A stretch of 49,262 nt of DNA from Nocardia anaemiae NBRC 100462 (lineage in GTDB: Bacteria; Actinomycetota; Actinomycetes; Mycobacteriales; Mycobacteriaceae). Both the position numbers and the translations under genes were made by a program. The DNA lies in the NCBI RefSeq assembly GCF_001612725.1, contig NZ_BDAZ01000079.1, positions 1 through 49,262 of the forward strand, read 5' to 3'. Under the pieces are notes generated by a model. That model did no database searches and was not told where the DNA came from. It saw nothing but the letters and a program-made list of their open reading frames with translations. Shown piece after piece: positions 1 to 8,062 of this stretch (position 1 is its first letter; the number at the start of each line of letters is the position of its first letter).

Positions 1-780
1 GCCGCACCGTCTGTTTCCTCGCCAGGGAACGCAACCAGGCCGGGCAGCGCAACCGGGCCAGGCGGCACAGGTCAACGAGAAAGCGGCAGCGCCTCGCCCG
101 CTCCCGCACCGAGCAGCACCGCCAACTCCGGCGGCACGGGCCAGCGAGGTGGCGCGGTCGCACCGTCTGCTTCCACGCCGGGCAGCGCAGGCAAGCCGAG
201 CGGCACCGCATCACCGGCTCCTGCGTCGGGCAACATCGCCAAGCTGGGCGGCATGAGCCGACAAGGGGGCGGCGCAGCGCCATCGGCTCGAACACCGAGT
301 GGCGCATCCAGGCCCGGTGGCGCAGGCCAGCGGGATACCGGTGCAGCCTCATCTACTCCAACGGACGGAACGACCCGCTCCGGCGGCGTTGCGCAGCGAG
401 GTAGCGGCGCTACCGGCCCCGGCGGCGCGAGCCAACGCGAGGGTGGCGCTGCCCCGTCGACTCCGACGCCGAGCGGCACAGTCGGGCCGAGGGGCGCGGG
501 CCCACGTGATGGCGGCGCGGCTTCGTCGGCCCCAACGCCGGGTGGTGCAACCAAGGCGGGGGCAGGCCAACGCGATAGCGGCCCGGCCTCATCTATTGCC
601 ACGCCGGGCACAGCCAACCTCGGCGGCACCTCACCGGCTTCCGCGCCGGGCAGCGCAACCAATCCAGGCAGCACGGGCCAACGCGGTAGCGGCACCGAAT
701 CTGCTCCTGCTCCGGGTGGCACAAACAGGCCAGGCGGTGCAAGTCAACGCGGTAGCGGCGCAGCTTCGTCTGTGCCCGGT
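1..780 (+). repeat. Degenerate tandem peptide repeats, about 22-25 residues
   Basis: Units begin with GG-x-x-QR (variants GGTGQR, GGAGQR, GGASQR, RGAGPR, GSTGQR), then a Gly/Ala/Ser stretch and a Pro-Thr-Pro-like segment. At least nine copies run from the window edge to about base 770 and the array continues upstream. Copies vary in length, so this is an old, drifting array, not a recent expansion. Confidence 0.7.
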
Positions 781-2283
781 TCTGTGCAGCCGGGCGCAGC
801 TGCCGGTTCCGGACAGGCCGGGAGTGCTACCGGGAATTCCGAAGGCAAGACTGCGGAGATCTCGCGTGGTGTCGCGGGCAAAGACAAGTCGGCCGAGGCG
901 CCGGGGGCGGGAGTTCCTGACAAGGCGACGCGAGACGCGGGTTCCGGCGCAGCAGACAAGGCTGCCGGGCCGAATTCACCGACCGTTGTGATCAAACGGG
1001 GCGGTTCCGCAGCGCAGGCTGGTGGCGGTTCGGCGAAGTCGGCCGCGGCTGCCGGTGCGGCGGGGGGAACTGCCGCTGCGGCCGCCGGAGGATCCGACGC
1101 GGGCGACGAAGCAGTACGCGACAAGTCCGCCGGAGCAGCCGCCGAAACGACTACTCGGTCGACGGCAGCCACGCCACCGACCGAAAACGCTGCGCCACCA
1201 AGTGGCACTCCCGCATCCGCTGCGGAAACCGCTGTGATTCAGCGTGATTCGGCTGCGACCAAGGCCGCGGCACCAGCGGACAAGGTCGACGATGCCGCGG
1301 GTGCGGATGCGGCGACCATGGTGATGCGGCGGGTCGATCCGAAGGGTAAGGGTGCGGCTGCCGCGCCGACGCAGCCGGATGAGCCGGATTTGGCGGGCGC
1401 GGACGACAAGACCGTCGCCATGCCGGTGGTTTCGAAGCTGGATGCCGAGCAGACCGTCGCGTTGCCGATTCAGAAGCCGGTCGATAAGGACGCCACGGAG
1501 CGGATGCGGACCGGTGCCGGGACCAAGCCCGGTACCGATCGGGTCGTCCCACCCGCTGCGCGGCCCGGGCCGATCAGCAAGCCGCCGAGCACGCCGCGTC
1601 CAGCAGCCGGTCCGAAACAGGCTGGGGCGCAAGGCCCTTCGCAGGGTGGACCCGGGGTCGAGGAGACCGCACCGTCGGCGCCGCGCGGACCGGGGCGGCC
1701 ACGTCAGGTCGCATCGGCCCCGTCACCGGCCGATACCCAGCAGACTCGCCCCGCCCAGCCGGTCAACGGACCACGACCGATGGCCCAGCCGCAGCGAATC
1801 ACGCCCGGTCAGCAATCGACGGACGCCGAGGCACCGGCCGAGCGCTCGAAGCGCTGGCTGGTCATCGGGGCGGCCGCGGTGGCGCTCATCGCGGTGATCG
1901 GGCTCGCGGCCGTGCTCATCGGCAATCGGGGCGGCAACTCCCCCGAGGCGCAGGTCCGCGCCACCATCACCGATTACACCGGGGCACTGAAATCCGGCGA
2001 TCTCGCGGCGCTGCGCAACAGCACCTGCGGGCAGCTGCACGACTTCTATCAGAATATTGCGGCGGACCAGTTCGCCGGCGTGCACCAGCTGTCGATGGAT
2101 CGCAAGAACATTCCCGTGGTGGCCAGCGTCGATACCATCAAGATCACCGATAAGACGGCGATCGCACAGGCCACCGTGTACACCGATGCGGATCCGACGA
2201 AGCGCTCGGCGCGGACGTTCGACCTCGAGCAGACCGCCGACGGTTGGAAGGTCTGCGATCCGCCGAGCGCCGGGACGCCCTAG
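1..2283 (+). CDS. Repeat-rich single-pass membrane protein, Rv0361-like (5' partial)
   Basis: The frame is open from base 1, so the start lies upstream; the ATG at 253 is internal to the repeats. Three parts are visible. The N-terminal part is low-complexity Ala/Gly/Ser/Pro with degenerate units carrying a G-x-x-QR motif. A second disordered part has recurring Thr-hydrophobic motifs (TVVIKR, TAVIQR, TMVMRR, TVAMPV, TVALPI) after acidic residues. Last come one membrane helix (about nt 1855-1925) and a roughly 115-residue extracytoplasmic domain ending in WKVCDPP, resembling NTF2/DUF4878-type lipoprotein domains. The layout is cytoplasmic N-terminus, one helix, outside C-terminal domain. Position before fba/dedA matches M. 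tuberculosis Rv0361 from memory, but this protein is far longer. The function is unknown. The Thr motifs could be kinase or FHA sites, which is inference. Confidence 0.85.
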   Translation, partial: AAPSVSSPGNATRPGSATGPGGTGQRESGSASPAPAPSSTANSGGTGQRGGAVAPSASTPGSAGKPSGTASPAPASGNIAKLGGMSRQGGGAAPSARTPSGASRPGGAGQRDTGAASSTPTDGTTRSGGVAQRGSGATGPGGASQREGGAAPSTPTPSGTVGPRGAGPRDGGAASSAPTPGGATKAGAGQRDSGPASSIATPGTANLGGTSPASAPGSATNPGSTGQRGSGTESAPAPGGTNRPGGASQRGSGAASSVPGSVQPGAAAGSGQAGSATGNSEGKTAEISRGVAGKDKSAEAPGAGVPDKATRDAGSGAADKAAGPNSPTVVIKRGGSAAQAGGGSAKSAAAAGAAGGTAAAAAGGSDAGDEAVRDKSAGAAAETTTRSTAATPPTENAAPPSGTPASAAETAVIQRDSAATKAAAPADKVDDAAGADAATMVMRRVDPKGKGAAAAPTQPDEPDLAGADDKTVAMPVVSKLDAEQTVALPIQKPVDKDATERMRTGAGTKPGTDRVVPPAARPGPISKPPSTPRPAAGPKQAGAQGPSQGGPGVEETAPSAPRGPGRPRQVASAPSPADTQQTRPAQPVNGPRPMAQPQRITPGQQSTDAEAPAERSKRWLVIGAAAVALIAVIGLAAVLIGNRGGNSPEAQVRATITDYTGALKSGDLAALRNSTCGQLHDFYQNIAADQFAGVHQLSMDRKNIPVVASVDTIKITDKTAIAQATVYTDADPTKRSARTFDLEQTADGWKVCDPPSAGTP

Positions 2284-2386
2284 CCGGAAGGCGGCACCGA
2301 ATCAGCAGGACTTATCCAAAAGGTGAGCCCTCTAACCGGTAGCGAACATCACACTCACCTGGTCACCGGACCGGTTCGCCAGTAGC

Positions 2387-3454
2387 ATGGCCCGGATCAT
2401 GGTCAGGGAGCAGACAATCGAAAAGCCGGAAGTCGAAGCGGTCGAGCAGGTGGCGGGGCGCCGGTTCCGGGTGCGTGAACACTATTCGGTCGGCCGGGAG
2501 AAAGTCCGTGAGTTCGCCCGCGCGACACAGAGTCGCCACGGTGCGCATTACTCCGAACCGGATGCGCTCGAGCTCGGTTACGACGGCATCATCGCGCCGC
2601 CGACCTTCGCCTCGGTCATCGGCATCAATGCGACCAGGGTCCTACTGGATACCGTGCTCACCGAATACGATCTGTCCCAGATCCTGCAGACCGACCAGGT
2701 ATTCGAGCTCACCCGGCCGATTCTGGCGGGCGACCGGCTCAGCACCGAGATCGTGATCGACTCGATCCGTCAGTTCGGCGATAACGACTTCGTGCTGGTG
2801 ACGTTCTCGCTGACCAACCAGCACGGCGAGATCGTGCAATCGGGTTCGACCACCATTGTGGCGCGTCGCGGTGTCGAGGTGGATCCCAATATCGCGGCCG
2901 CCGTCGAGAACATCATGATGCACGCACGTCCGGTCACCATCGGTGACATCACCAGGCCGGACCCGCTGGTCGAGTTGCCCGCGGACGCCCCCGCGCCCGG
3001 TCAGCCCGCGGTGCGCAGCGCTTCGGTGCACTCCCTCCCGGACTTCGACCGACTAACCGTCGGCGATCAGCTCCCCGCCGAGACCGTCCAGGTGACGCGC
3101 GGCGATCTGACCAACTATGCGGGAGTTTCCGGCGATCCCAACCCGATTCACTTCAGCGAGCGCGCGGCCCAATTGGCCGGACTGCCGACCGTGGTGGCAC
3201 ACGGCATGCTGACCATGAGTCTGGCGGGCGACTATCTGACCGCATGGCTCGGTGATCCGACGGCCATCGAGAAGTTCAGCGTGCGGTTCGCCGGATTCGT
3301 TCCGGTGACCGCCGACGCGCCGAGTTCCGTCGAATTCAGTGGGCGGATCAAATCGCTCGATCCGCGCCGACGGACCGCGACCATTGTGCTCGCGGGTAAT
3401 TCGGAGGGCCGCAAACTTTTCGGCCGGGCCATCGCCGAGGTTCGCTTCGCCTAG
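2387..3454 (+). CDS. Fused HadA/HadB-like (3R)-hydroxyacyl dehydratase (double hotdog)
   Basis: A 355-residue protein with two hotdog domains. The N-terminal half (about 25-170) resembles the FAS1/MaoC-N subunit type (HadA/HadC). The C-terminal half (about 225-350) is a MaoC domain with the catalytic Asp/His motif GDPNPIH followed by VVAHGM. Split HadA and HadB subunits form the FAS-II dehydratase of mycolic-acid bacteria; here both parts are on one chain, so it probably dehydrates (3R)-hydroxyacyl-ACP or -CoA. Start: ATG 2387 is the longest; ATG 2399 is an alternative, and a TAGCAT hexamer at 2383-2388 overlaps the first ATG, which would favour the second if it is the -10. No clear Shine-Dalgarno. 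It converges on the next gene with a 10-base gap. Confidence 0.85.
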   Translation: MARIMVREQTIEKPEVEAVEQVAGRRFRVREHYSVGREKVREFARATQSRHGAHYSEPDALELGYDGIIAPPTFASVIGINATRVLLDTVLTEYDLSQILQTDQVFELTRPILAGDRLSTEIVIDSIRQFGDNDFVLVTFSLTNQHGEIVQSGSTTIVARRGVEVDPNIAAAVENIMMHARPVTIGDITRPDPLVELPADAPAPGQPAVRSASVHSLPDFDRLTVGDQLPAETVQVTRGDLTNYAGVSGDPNPIHFSERAAQLAGLPTVVAHGMLTMSLAGDYLTAWLGDPTAIEKFSVRFAGFVPVTADAPSSVEFSGRIKSLDPRRRTATIVLAGNSEGRKLFGRAIAEVRFA

Positions 3455-3464
3455 CGAGGCAACC

Positions 3465-4916
3465 TCATTCGATGGTCGCGTGCACGAGATAGACGTTGTA
3501 GTCGTTCCACGTCGAAATGCTGAAGTACAGGTCCGAACCCGAGGACCAAGGGTGGATGAATCCGCCGTATAGCTCGGGATATTCGCGCGCCGTCACCGTC
3601 GGCGTGCCATCGGTCCACACACCTTGCGGTGAATCCGCTTCGCGGACCACCAGTGCCGCTCTTCCGGTATCCAAATAGCTCATCTGCCATACGTTTCGGC
3701 TGGCGTCGAAGCGCACCGACAACTCGCCGACGGGCGCGTCGACAATCGGGGTGGCGGACCCGAATCCGCCTACCGGAGTCCAGTTTCCGTCCTGCCAGTA
3801 CTGATAGGCGGTGGTGTTGAGGAGCTGATCCTTCGGCACTCGCGCCAGTCCCACCGAGCCGAGCCGGGTATTGGGTGTGCCGAACATGTACACATAGTCG
3901 CCGTGCGGAACCATCGCGCTCACTTGGAAATTCGCGAGTCCGAAGATATTGTCCCAGCGCGCGTACGGATCCTTGGTCCAGGTCTGACCGTGATCATCGG
4001 AATAGGCGATGCCGCCGTAATTGGTGAAGAACGTGCCCGGAATGCTGTTCCAGGTGCGAATCGACATATAGCTCAGGTACTGCCGCGCACCGAGGGCAAA
4101 TCCGGAGGTCGGAATCGTGGTGACCTCGACATTGTCGAGTTTGCGGCTGGAGAGCACCTCGGCCGCGTGGCAGCGGTCGTCGGTCACCATTCGGTCGTAG
4201 GTCATCCCGTCTTCGAGATCGTGATCGGTGCTGAATGCGAGCACATTACTGCGCCAATCCAATCCCATTCCGCCCGGCGGATGGAAGCCGCGTCCGACGG
4301 TGTCGCCGAAAGCGGTCGCGATCTCCCCCGGCGCGCTCTCCCACATGATGCCGAGATCGGTGCCATCCACCTGCCAGCGCTTATCGGTGCGATTGACCGA
4401 ATTCGCGCCGGTCTGCTTGGCCACCTCGGTGACCGTGCTGATCCGCGGCGTCGGCCGGACCGCGGCCACAGGGGCGGATTCGATCGGCGGATCAACCCGC
4501 GGCGGAGGCGGCGGCGCCTGACCGGGATCCGGTCCCGGTCCCGGAATCGCGAAATGGAAAGGCTTGGGGCTCAATAGAATTTCCGGAATGCCGAGTTGAC
4601 TCGCCGGACTCGGCGGCGGTGCCGGTGCATCGGTCAGATCCGGGCACGGATTCACGCAGGGATCCGACGGCAACTCCATTTCCGTGCGAACCGGCGCGGG
4701 TTCGGCGGCAGCCGGCGGCAGCACGGTCAGCACGGGATACGGAATCGGCACCTCGAGCGTCTTCGGCACCAGGCCCGCATGCGTCGCGGGCGGATCCGTG
4801 CGGCACGGACCGGCCACCGGTCCGGAAGGCGCGGCACCGGCCGGTCGCGCGGCACATGTCAACGCCCCGGCCGCACACACCACCGCACCGAACACCGCTA
4901 CCCACCGCCGAGTCAT
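3465..4916 (-). CDS. Secreted DUF4185-domain protein
   Basis: A 483-residue protein. An N-terminal signal peptide (MTRRWVAVFGAVV...; Ala-rich cleavage region near residue 30) is followed by a proline-rich linker with a PPPPP run near residue 150. The C-terminal 300 residues match the DUF4185 type, with a GTDLGIMWES opening, SDDHGQTW and PWSSGSDLYFS motifs, probably a beta-propeller-like secreted fold. The reading frame is open further upstream to 5204. ATG 4916 was chosen because AAGGGG lies 8 nt before it and the signal peptide begins there. It is extracytoplasmic, with no catalytic assignment possible; carbohydrate or glycan binding is only a guess. Confidence 0.85.
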   Translation of the reverse strand: MTRRWVAVFGAVVCAAGALTCAARPAGAAPSGPVAGPCRTDPPATHAGLVPKTLEVPIPYPVLTVLPPAAAEPAPVRTEMELPSDPCVNPCPDLTDAPAPPPSPASQLGIPEILLSPKPFHFAIPGPGPDPGQAPPPPPRVDPPIESAPVAAVRPTPRISTVTEVAKQTGANSVNRTDKRWQVDGTDLGIMWESAPGEIATAFGDTVGRGFHPPGGMGLDWRSNVLAFSTDHDLEDGMTYDRMVTDDRCHAAEVLSSRKLDNVEVTTIPTSGFALGARQYLSYMSIRTWNSIPGTFFTNYGGIAYSDDHGQTWTKDPYARWDNIFGLANFQVSAMVPHGDYVYMFGTPNTRLGSVGLARVPKDQLLNTTAYQYWQDGNWTPVGGFGSATPIVDAPVGELSVRFDASRNVWQMSYLDTGRAALVVREADSPQGVWTDGTPTVTAREYPELYGGFIHPWSSGSDLYFSISTWNDYNVYLVHATIE

Positions 4917-5241
4917 CGCCAACCCCTTGATATCTCGCGCAAAATGGACACCCGTCTCCCGGCCGCATCGCAGCCCTTCGCGACGCCGCGCACCAGCGCC
5001 CGACCCTACCCGTTTTGCCCAGTTCGACCCGCCCGACTTACCGAACCACCCATGCGCCGCACGGACATCCAGAATTAACAGGAAACTCCTACTCCATTTT
5101 CGGGACCGCACCCCGACCACCCTGCTACCGTCCACGACACGACAACTCGAGTCGGGGTGAGTGGCCGTCCACCGGGGGAGCAAAGGGCCCCCGGTGGTTC
5201 TCATTCGAGCGCAGTGACATCGGCGCCGAAAGCGGAGCAGG
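4917..5241. promoter_or_regulatory. Divergent intergenic region with a strong hairpin
   Basis: A 325-base non-coding stretch between the divergent DUF4185 and Excalibur genes. It holds a perfect 10-bp inverted repeat, CCACCGGGGG (5169-5178) and CCCCCGGTGG (5188-5197), with a 9-nt loop. There is no T-tract on either side. The hairpin lies 44 bases before the Excalibur start, so it may sit in that gene's leader. No other gene or RNA was recognised here. Confidence 0.6.
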
Positions 5242-5586
5242 ATGGAGAATGTGAACGCTTCACTGATCTATCGCCGCGCTGTACCCGCGCTCGGTGCCGC
5301 ATGTCTGGTGATCAGCGGCCTCGGGATCGCATCGCCGATCGCCGCCGCCGATTCGTCCACCGTCCAATTCGTTGCCGGACCCGATAGTTCGCTTCCGGTG
5401 CCGAGCTATCGGCCGGGGCCGAAGGGGTCGAATGTGCCTCCGCCGGAAGAGTCGAAGGAGGAGTCGCCGAGGTATTACACCGATTGCGATCAGGTTCGGG
5501 CGGAGGGGAAGCTACCGCTCTATCGTGGTCAGGCTGGGTACAACCCGTATCTGGATCCGGACGGGGACGGCGTCGCCTGCGACTGA
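5242..5586 (+). CDS. Small secreted Excalibur-domain protein
   Basis: A 114-residue protein with a signal peptide (hydrophobic core about 14-35, cleavage near AAADS), a short proline/glutamate linker and a C-terminal Excalibur domain: YYTDCDQV ... GYNPYLDPDGDGVACD. The DPDGDG loop is the EF-hand-like Ca2+ site and the two Cys frame the domain. It is likely a calcium-binding extracellular protein. ATG 5242 has GGAG at 5234-5237; GTG 5251 is a possible alternative start. Its 3' end nearly abuts the convergent EmbR-like gene. Confidence 0.88.
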   Translation: MENVNASLIYRRAVPALGAACLVISGLGIASPIAAADSSTVQFVAGPDSSLPVPSYRPGPKGSNVPPPEESKEESPRYYTDCDQVRAEGKLPLYRGQAGYNPYLDPDGDGVACD

Positions 5587-5590
5587 GCGG

Positions 5591-6709
5591 TTACTGGACG
5601 GCCTGGAATACCAGAACCGTTGCGCCGATACGGATATTGTCGCCGTCGGCGAGCAGGGCACCGCTATCGATCGCCTCATCGTTGACGTACACGCCATTGG
5701 CCGAATGCAGATCCTTGATCAGCAGTCCGGCCCGGCTCGGCATGATATGCGCGTGGTAGCGGCTGGCCTTCGGATCGTCGAGGACCAGATCATTGTCGGT
5801 CATCCGGCCGATTCGCATGCCGCCCTGCGCGATCGCGGTGACCCGGCCGTCCGGCATGCGCAGCTGACCGCTGCGGACCGCGCGCGGCATCTCGGTGACC
5901 GTCTCGGTCATCGCCGCGGCCAGCCGCTCGGTCCGCTTGAGTTCCATTGTGCTCAGCGGTTCCTGCCGCAGCACCCGCTGTTCGAGATCGACCAGCACCG
6001 GACCCGGATCAATGCCGAGTTCGTCCGCGAGCACCGTGCGCACCCGACGGCACGCGTCCAGCGCATCGGCCTGTCGGCCGGATAGGTACAGCGCGGTGAT
6101 CAGCTGACCCCACAGCGGTTCGCGCAGCGGATGTTCATTGGTCATCGAGACCAACTCGCCGATCACCGATGACGCACGCCCACAAGCGATTTCGGCATCG
6201 ATCCGAGCGGATGCGGCCTGCAGCCGTTCCTCGTCCATCGCGGTGGCGAAACCGTCGGCGAACTGCAATCCGGCCAGATCGGCCAGTGCCCGACCGCTCC
6301 ACTCGCGCAACGCGTTTCCGAACAGCTGCGACGCGCCGACATGGTCGCCGACCTCGGCGGCACGCGCGCCCGCATCCCTGGCCGCCTCGAAGCGGCCGAG
6401 ATCGCAGGCATCCTCCGGGATCTCGAGTCGATAGCCGGACGATTCGGTGCGCAGCACCATGGCCGGGTCAACACCCGAATTGCGCAGTGCCTTACGGATA
6501 TTCGAGACGAATACCTGCAGGCTGGCGGCGTAGGAATCGGGCGGATCCTCGTTCCAGACCATATCGGCCAGCGCGGCCGAAGCCACCGCGCGCCGTCGAT
6601 TGACGGTCAGCGCGGCGAGTAAGGCTCGCGGCTTGGGCCCGCCGACAGCCACCGGTTCACCACCGACCAGCAGTCGCACGGGCCCGAGCACGCGCACATC
6701 CAGACTCAT
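5591..6709 (-). CDS. EmbR-like transcriptional regulator (wHTH-BTAD-FHA)
   Basis: A 372-residue protein: OmpR-type winged helix (about 1-95), bacterial transcriptional activation domain (about 96-250) and a C-terminal FHA domain (about 280-370) with the GRMTDNDLVL, SRYHAHI and SANGVYVND signatures. This is the architecture of M. tuberculosis EmbR, where the FHA domain binds a phosphothreonine-bearing kinase. No embCAB genes and no Ser/Thr kinase are in this window, so orthology to EmbR is unproven and the target is unknown. It starts 17 bases after the fba stop and could be read from fba, but a TACGTT hexamer 6 nt before ATG suggests its own leaderless promoter. Confidence 0.88.
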   Translation of the reverse strand: MSLDVRVLGPVRLLVGGEPVAVGGPKPRALLAALTVNRRRAVASAALADMVWNEDPPDSYAASLQVFVSNIRKALRNSGVDPAMVLRTESSGYRLEIPEDACDLGRFEAARDAGARAAEVGDHVGASQLFGNALREWSGRALADLAGLQFADGFATAMDEERLQAASARIDAEIACGRASSVIGELVSMTNEHPLREPLWGQLITALYLSGRQADALDACRRVRTVLADELGIDPGPVLVDLEQRVLRQEPLSTMELKRTERLAAAMTETVTEMPRAVRSGQLRMPDGRVTAIAQGGMRIGRMTDNDLVLDDPKASRYHAHIMPSRAGLLIKDLHSANGVYVNDEAIDSGALLADGDNIRIGATVLVFQAVQ

Positions 6710-6715
6710 GTACTA

Positions 6716-6721
6716 AACGTA
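6716..6721 (-). promoter_or_regulatory. Putative -10 (TACGTT) for the EmbR-like gene
   Basis: On the minus strand TACGTT is followed by six bases and then ATG 6709, the spacing expected for a leaderless actinobacterial transcript. It lies just past the fba coding end. Confidence 0.4.
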
Positions 6722-6726
6722 AAGGC

Positions 6727-7761
6727 TCAGGCGCTGATCGAGCGACCCGCGGACTTCAGGTCATTGCACGCCTCGACGACCCGCGCCGCCATGGCCGACT
6801 CGGCCTTCTTCAGGTAGCTGCGCGGATCGTAGGCCTTCTTGTTGCCGACCTCGCCGTCGATCTTGAGCACACCGTCGTAGTTGGTGAACATGTGCCCGAC
6901 GACCGGTCGGGTAAACGCGTACTGGGTGTCGGTGTCGACGTTCATCTTCACCACACCGAAGCGCAGCGAATCCTCGATCTCCGACTTCAGCGAGCCCGAA
7001 CCGCCGTGGAAGACGAAATCGAACGGCTGCGCGTCCGCCGCCAGGCCGAGCTTGGCCGCCGCCACGCGCTGCCCCTCGGCCAGCACCTCCGGCTTGAGCA
7101 CCACATTGCCCGGCTTGTACACGCCGTGCACATTGCCGAAGGTCGCGGCGAGCAGGTACTTGCCGTTCTCGCCGGAGCCGAGCGCGTCGATGGTCTTCTG
7201 GAAGTCCTCGGGCGAGGTGTAGAGCTTCTCGTTGATCTCGGCCTCGACACCGTCCTCTTCACCGCCGACGACGCCGATCTCGACCTCGAGGATGATGTTC
7301 GCGGCATGGGTCGCCTTGAGCAGCTCCTTGGCGATCTCCAGGTTCTCGTCGATCGGGATCGCCGAGCCATCCCACATGTGCGACTGGAACAGCGGGTTCT
7401 TGCCCGCGTTCACCCGCTCCTGGGAGATGGCGATCAGCGGCCGCACGAAGGTGTCCAGCTTGTCCTTGGGGCAGTGGTCGGTGTGCAGCGCGATGGTCAC
7501 GTCGTAGCGCGCGGCGACCACATGCGCGAATTCGGCCAGTGCGACCGCGCCGACGACCATATCCTTCACACCCTGACCCGAGCCGAACTCCGCGCCGCCG
7601 GTGGAGAACTGGATGATGCCATCGCTGCCCGCGTCGGCGAAGCCCTTGATGGCCGCGTTGACGGTTTCCGAGGAGGTGCAGTTGATGGCCGGGAAGGCAA
7701 AGGAGTTCGCTTTGGCCCGACCGAGCATCTCGGCGTAGACCTCCGGAGTCGCGATGGGCAC
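6727..7761 (-). CDS. fba: Class II fructose-1,6-bisphosphate aldolase
   Basis: A 344-residue Zn-dependent aldolase of glycolysis and gluconeogenesis, cleaving fructose-1,6-bisphosphate to DHAP and glyceraldehyde-3-phosphate. The motif LHTDHCPKDK (H93, D95, H96 region) carries the catalytic Asp and a metal ligand. FVFHGGSGS and VKMNVDTDTQ are the phosphate and substrate loops. The frame opens at TTG 7788, but GTG 7761 is chosen: GGAGG sits 8 nt upstream and the protein then begins MPIATPEVYAEML with the same length as the mycobacterial enzyme. Neighbours match the M. tuberculosis Rv0363c-Rv0364 locus. Confidence 0.97.
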   Translation of the reverse strand: MPIATPEVYAEMLGRAKANSFAFPAINCTSSETVNAAIKGFADAGSDGIIQFSTGGAEFGSGQGVKDMVVGAVALAEFAHVVAARYDVTIALHTDHCPKDKLDTFVRPLIAISQERVNAGKNPLFQSHMWDGSAIPIDENLEIAKELLKATHAANIILEVEIGVVGGEEDGVEAEINEKLYTSPEDFQKTIDALGSGENGKYLLAATFGNVHGVYKPGNVVLKPEVLAEGQRVAAAKLGLAADAQPFDFVFHGGSGSLKSEIEDSLRFGVVKMNVDTDTQYAFTRPVVGHMFTNYDGVLKIDGEVGNKKAYDPRSYLKKAESAMAARVVEACNDLKSAGRSISA

Positions 7762-7927
7762 TGTGAAGACCTCCGTGTTGTGCGGCAAAAGACAATTCTG
7801 TCAGCTCACAGACTAGGCCAGCGGGCTTTCGCGCGATGTGCGGGGACCGCTCTGCGTGGCCGCCGCAGAGTACGGACCGGCCGGTCGGACAAGGCGAACT
7901 TTTCGCACAGCAAGAGGTTTCTCAGTT

Positions 7928-8062
7928 GGACCCGGTACTGTTGGCCGCGTAATTGCGCTGGCAGCTTCCGATGCGGTGGCAAGCAATGTAGGCCAGCCGT
8001 ACCAGGGACAGGAGGCCGCGTGATTCTGCTGGCAGCGACAGAATCGGTGACGAGCAACGTCG
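7928..8062 (+). repeat. Degenerate 71-bp tandem duplication over the dedA start
   Basis: Bases 7928-7991 and 7999-8062 align at roughly 70 percent by eye, sharing GGCCGCGT and GCTGGCAGC blocks. Copy 1 reads VIALAASDAVASN and copy 2, the real gene start, reads VILLAATESVTSN. The offset is 71 bases, so the copies are in different frames. Only copy 2 has a start codon and Shine-Dalgarno. Confidence 0.6.
7936..7941 (+). promoter_or_regulatory. Putative -10 (TACTGT) for the dedA pair
   Basis: TACTGT is followed by seven bases and then GTA at 7949, which is where the upstream repeat copy would have had its start codon. If used, it gives a leader of about 71 nt before GTG 8020. Confidence 0.35.

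Noticed and set aside
7838..8023. 61-codon frame upstream of dedA
   Set aside because: Its end is the upstream repeat copy, its beginning is Arg-rich noise, and no ribosome site is present.
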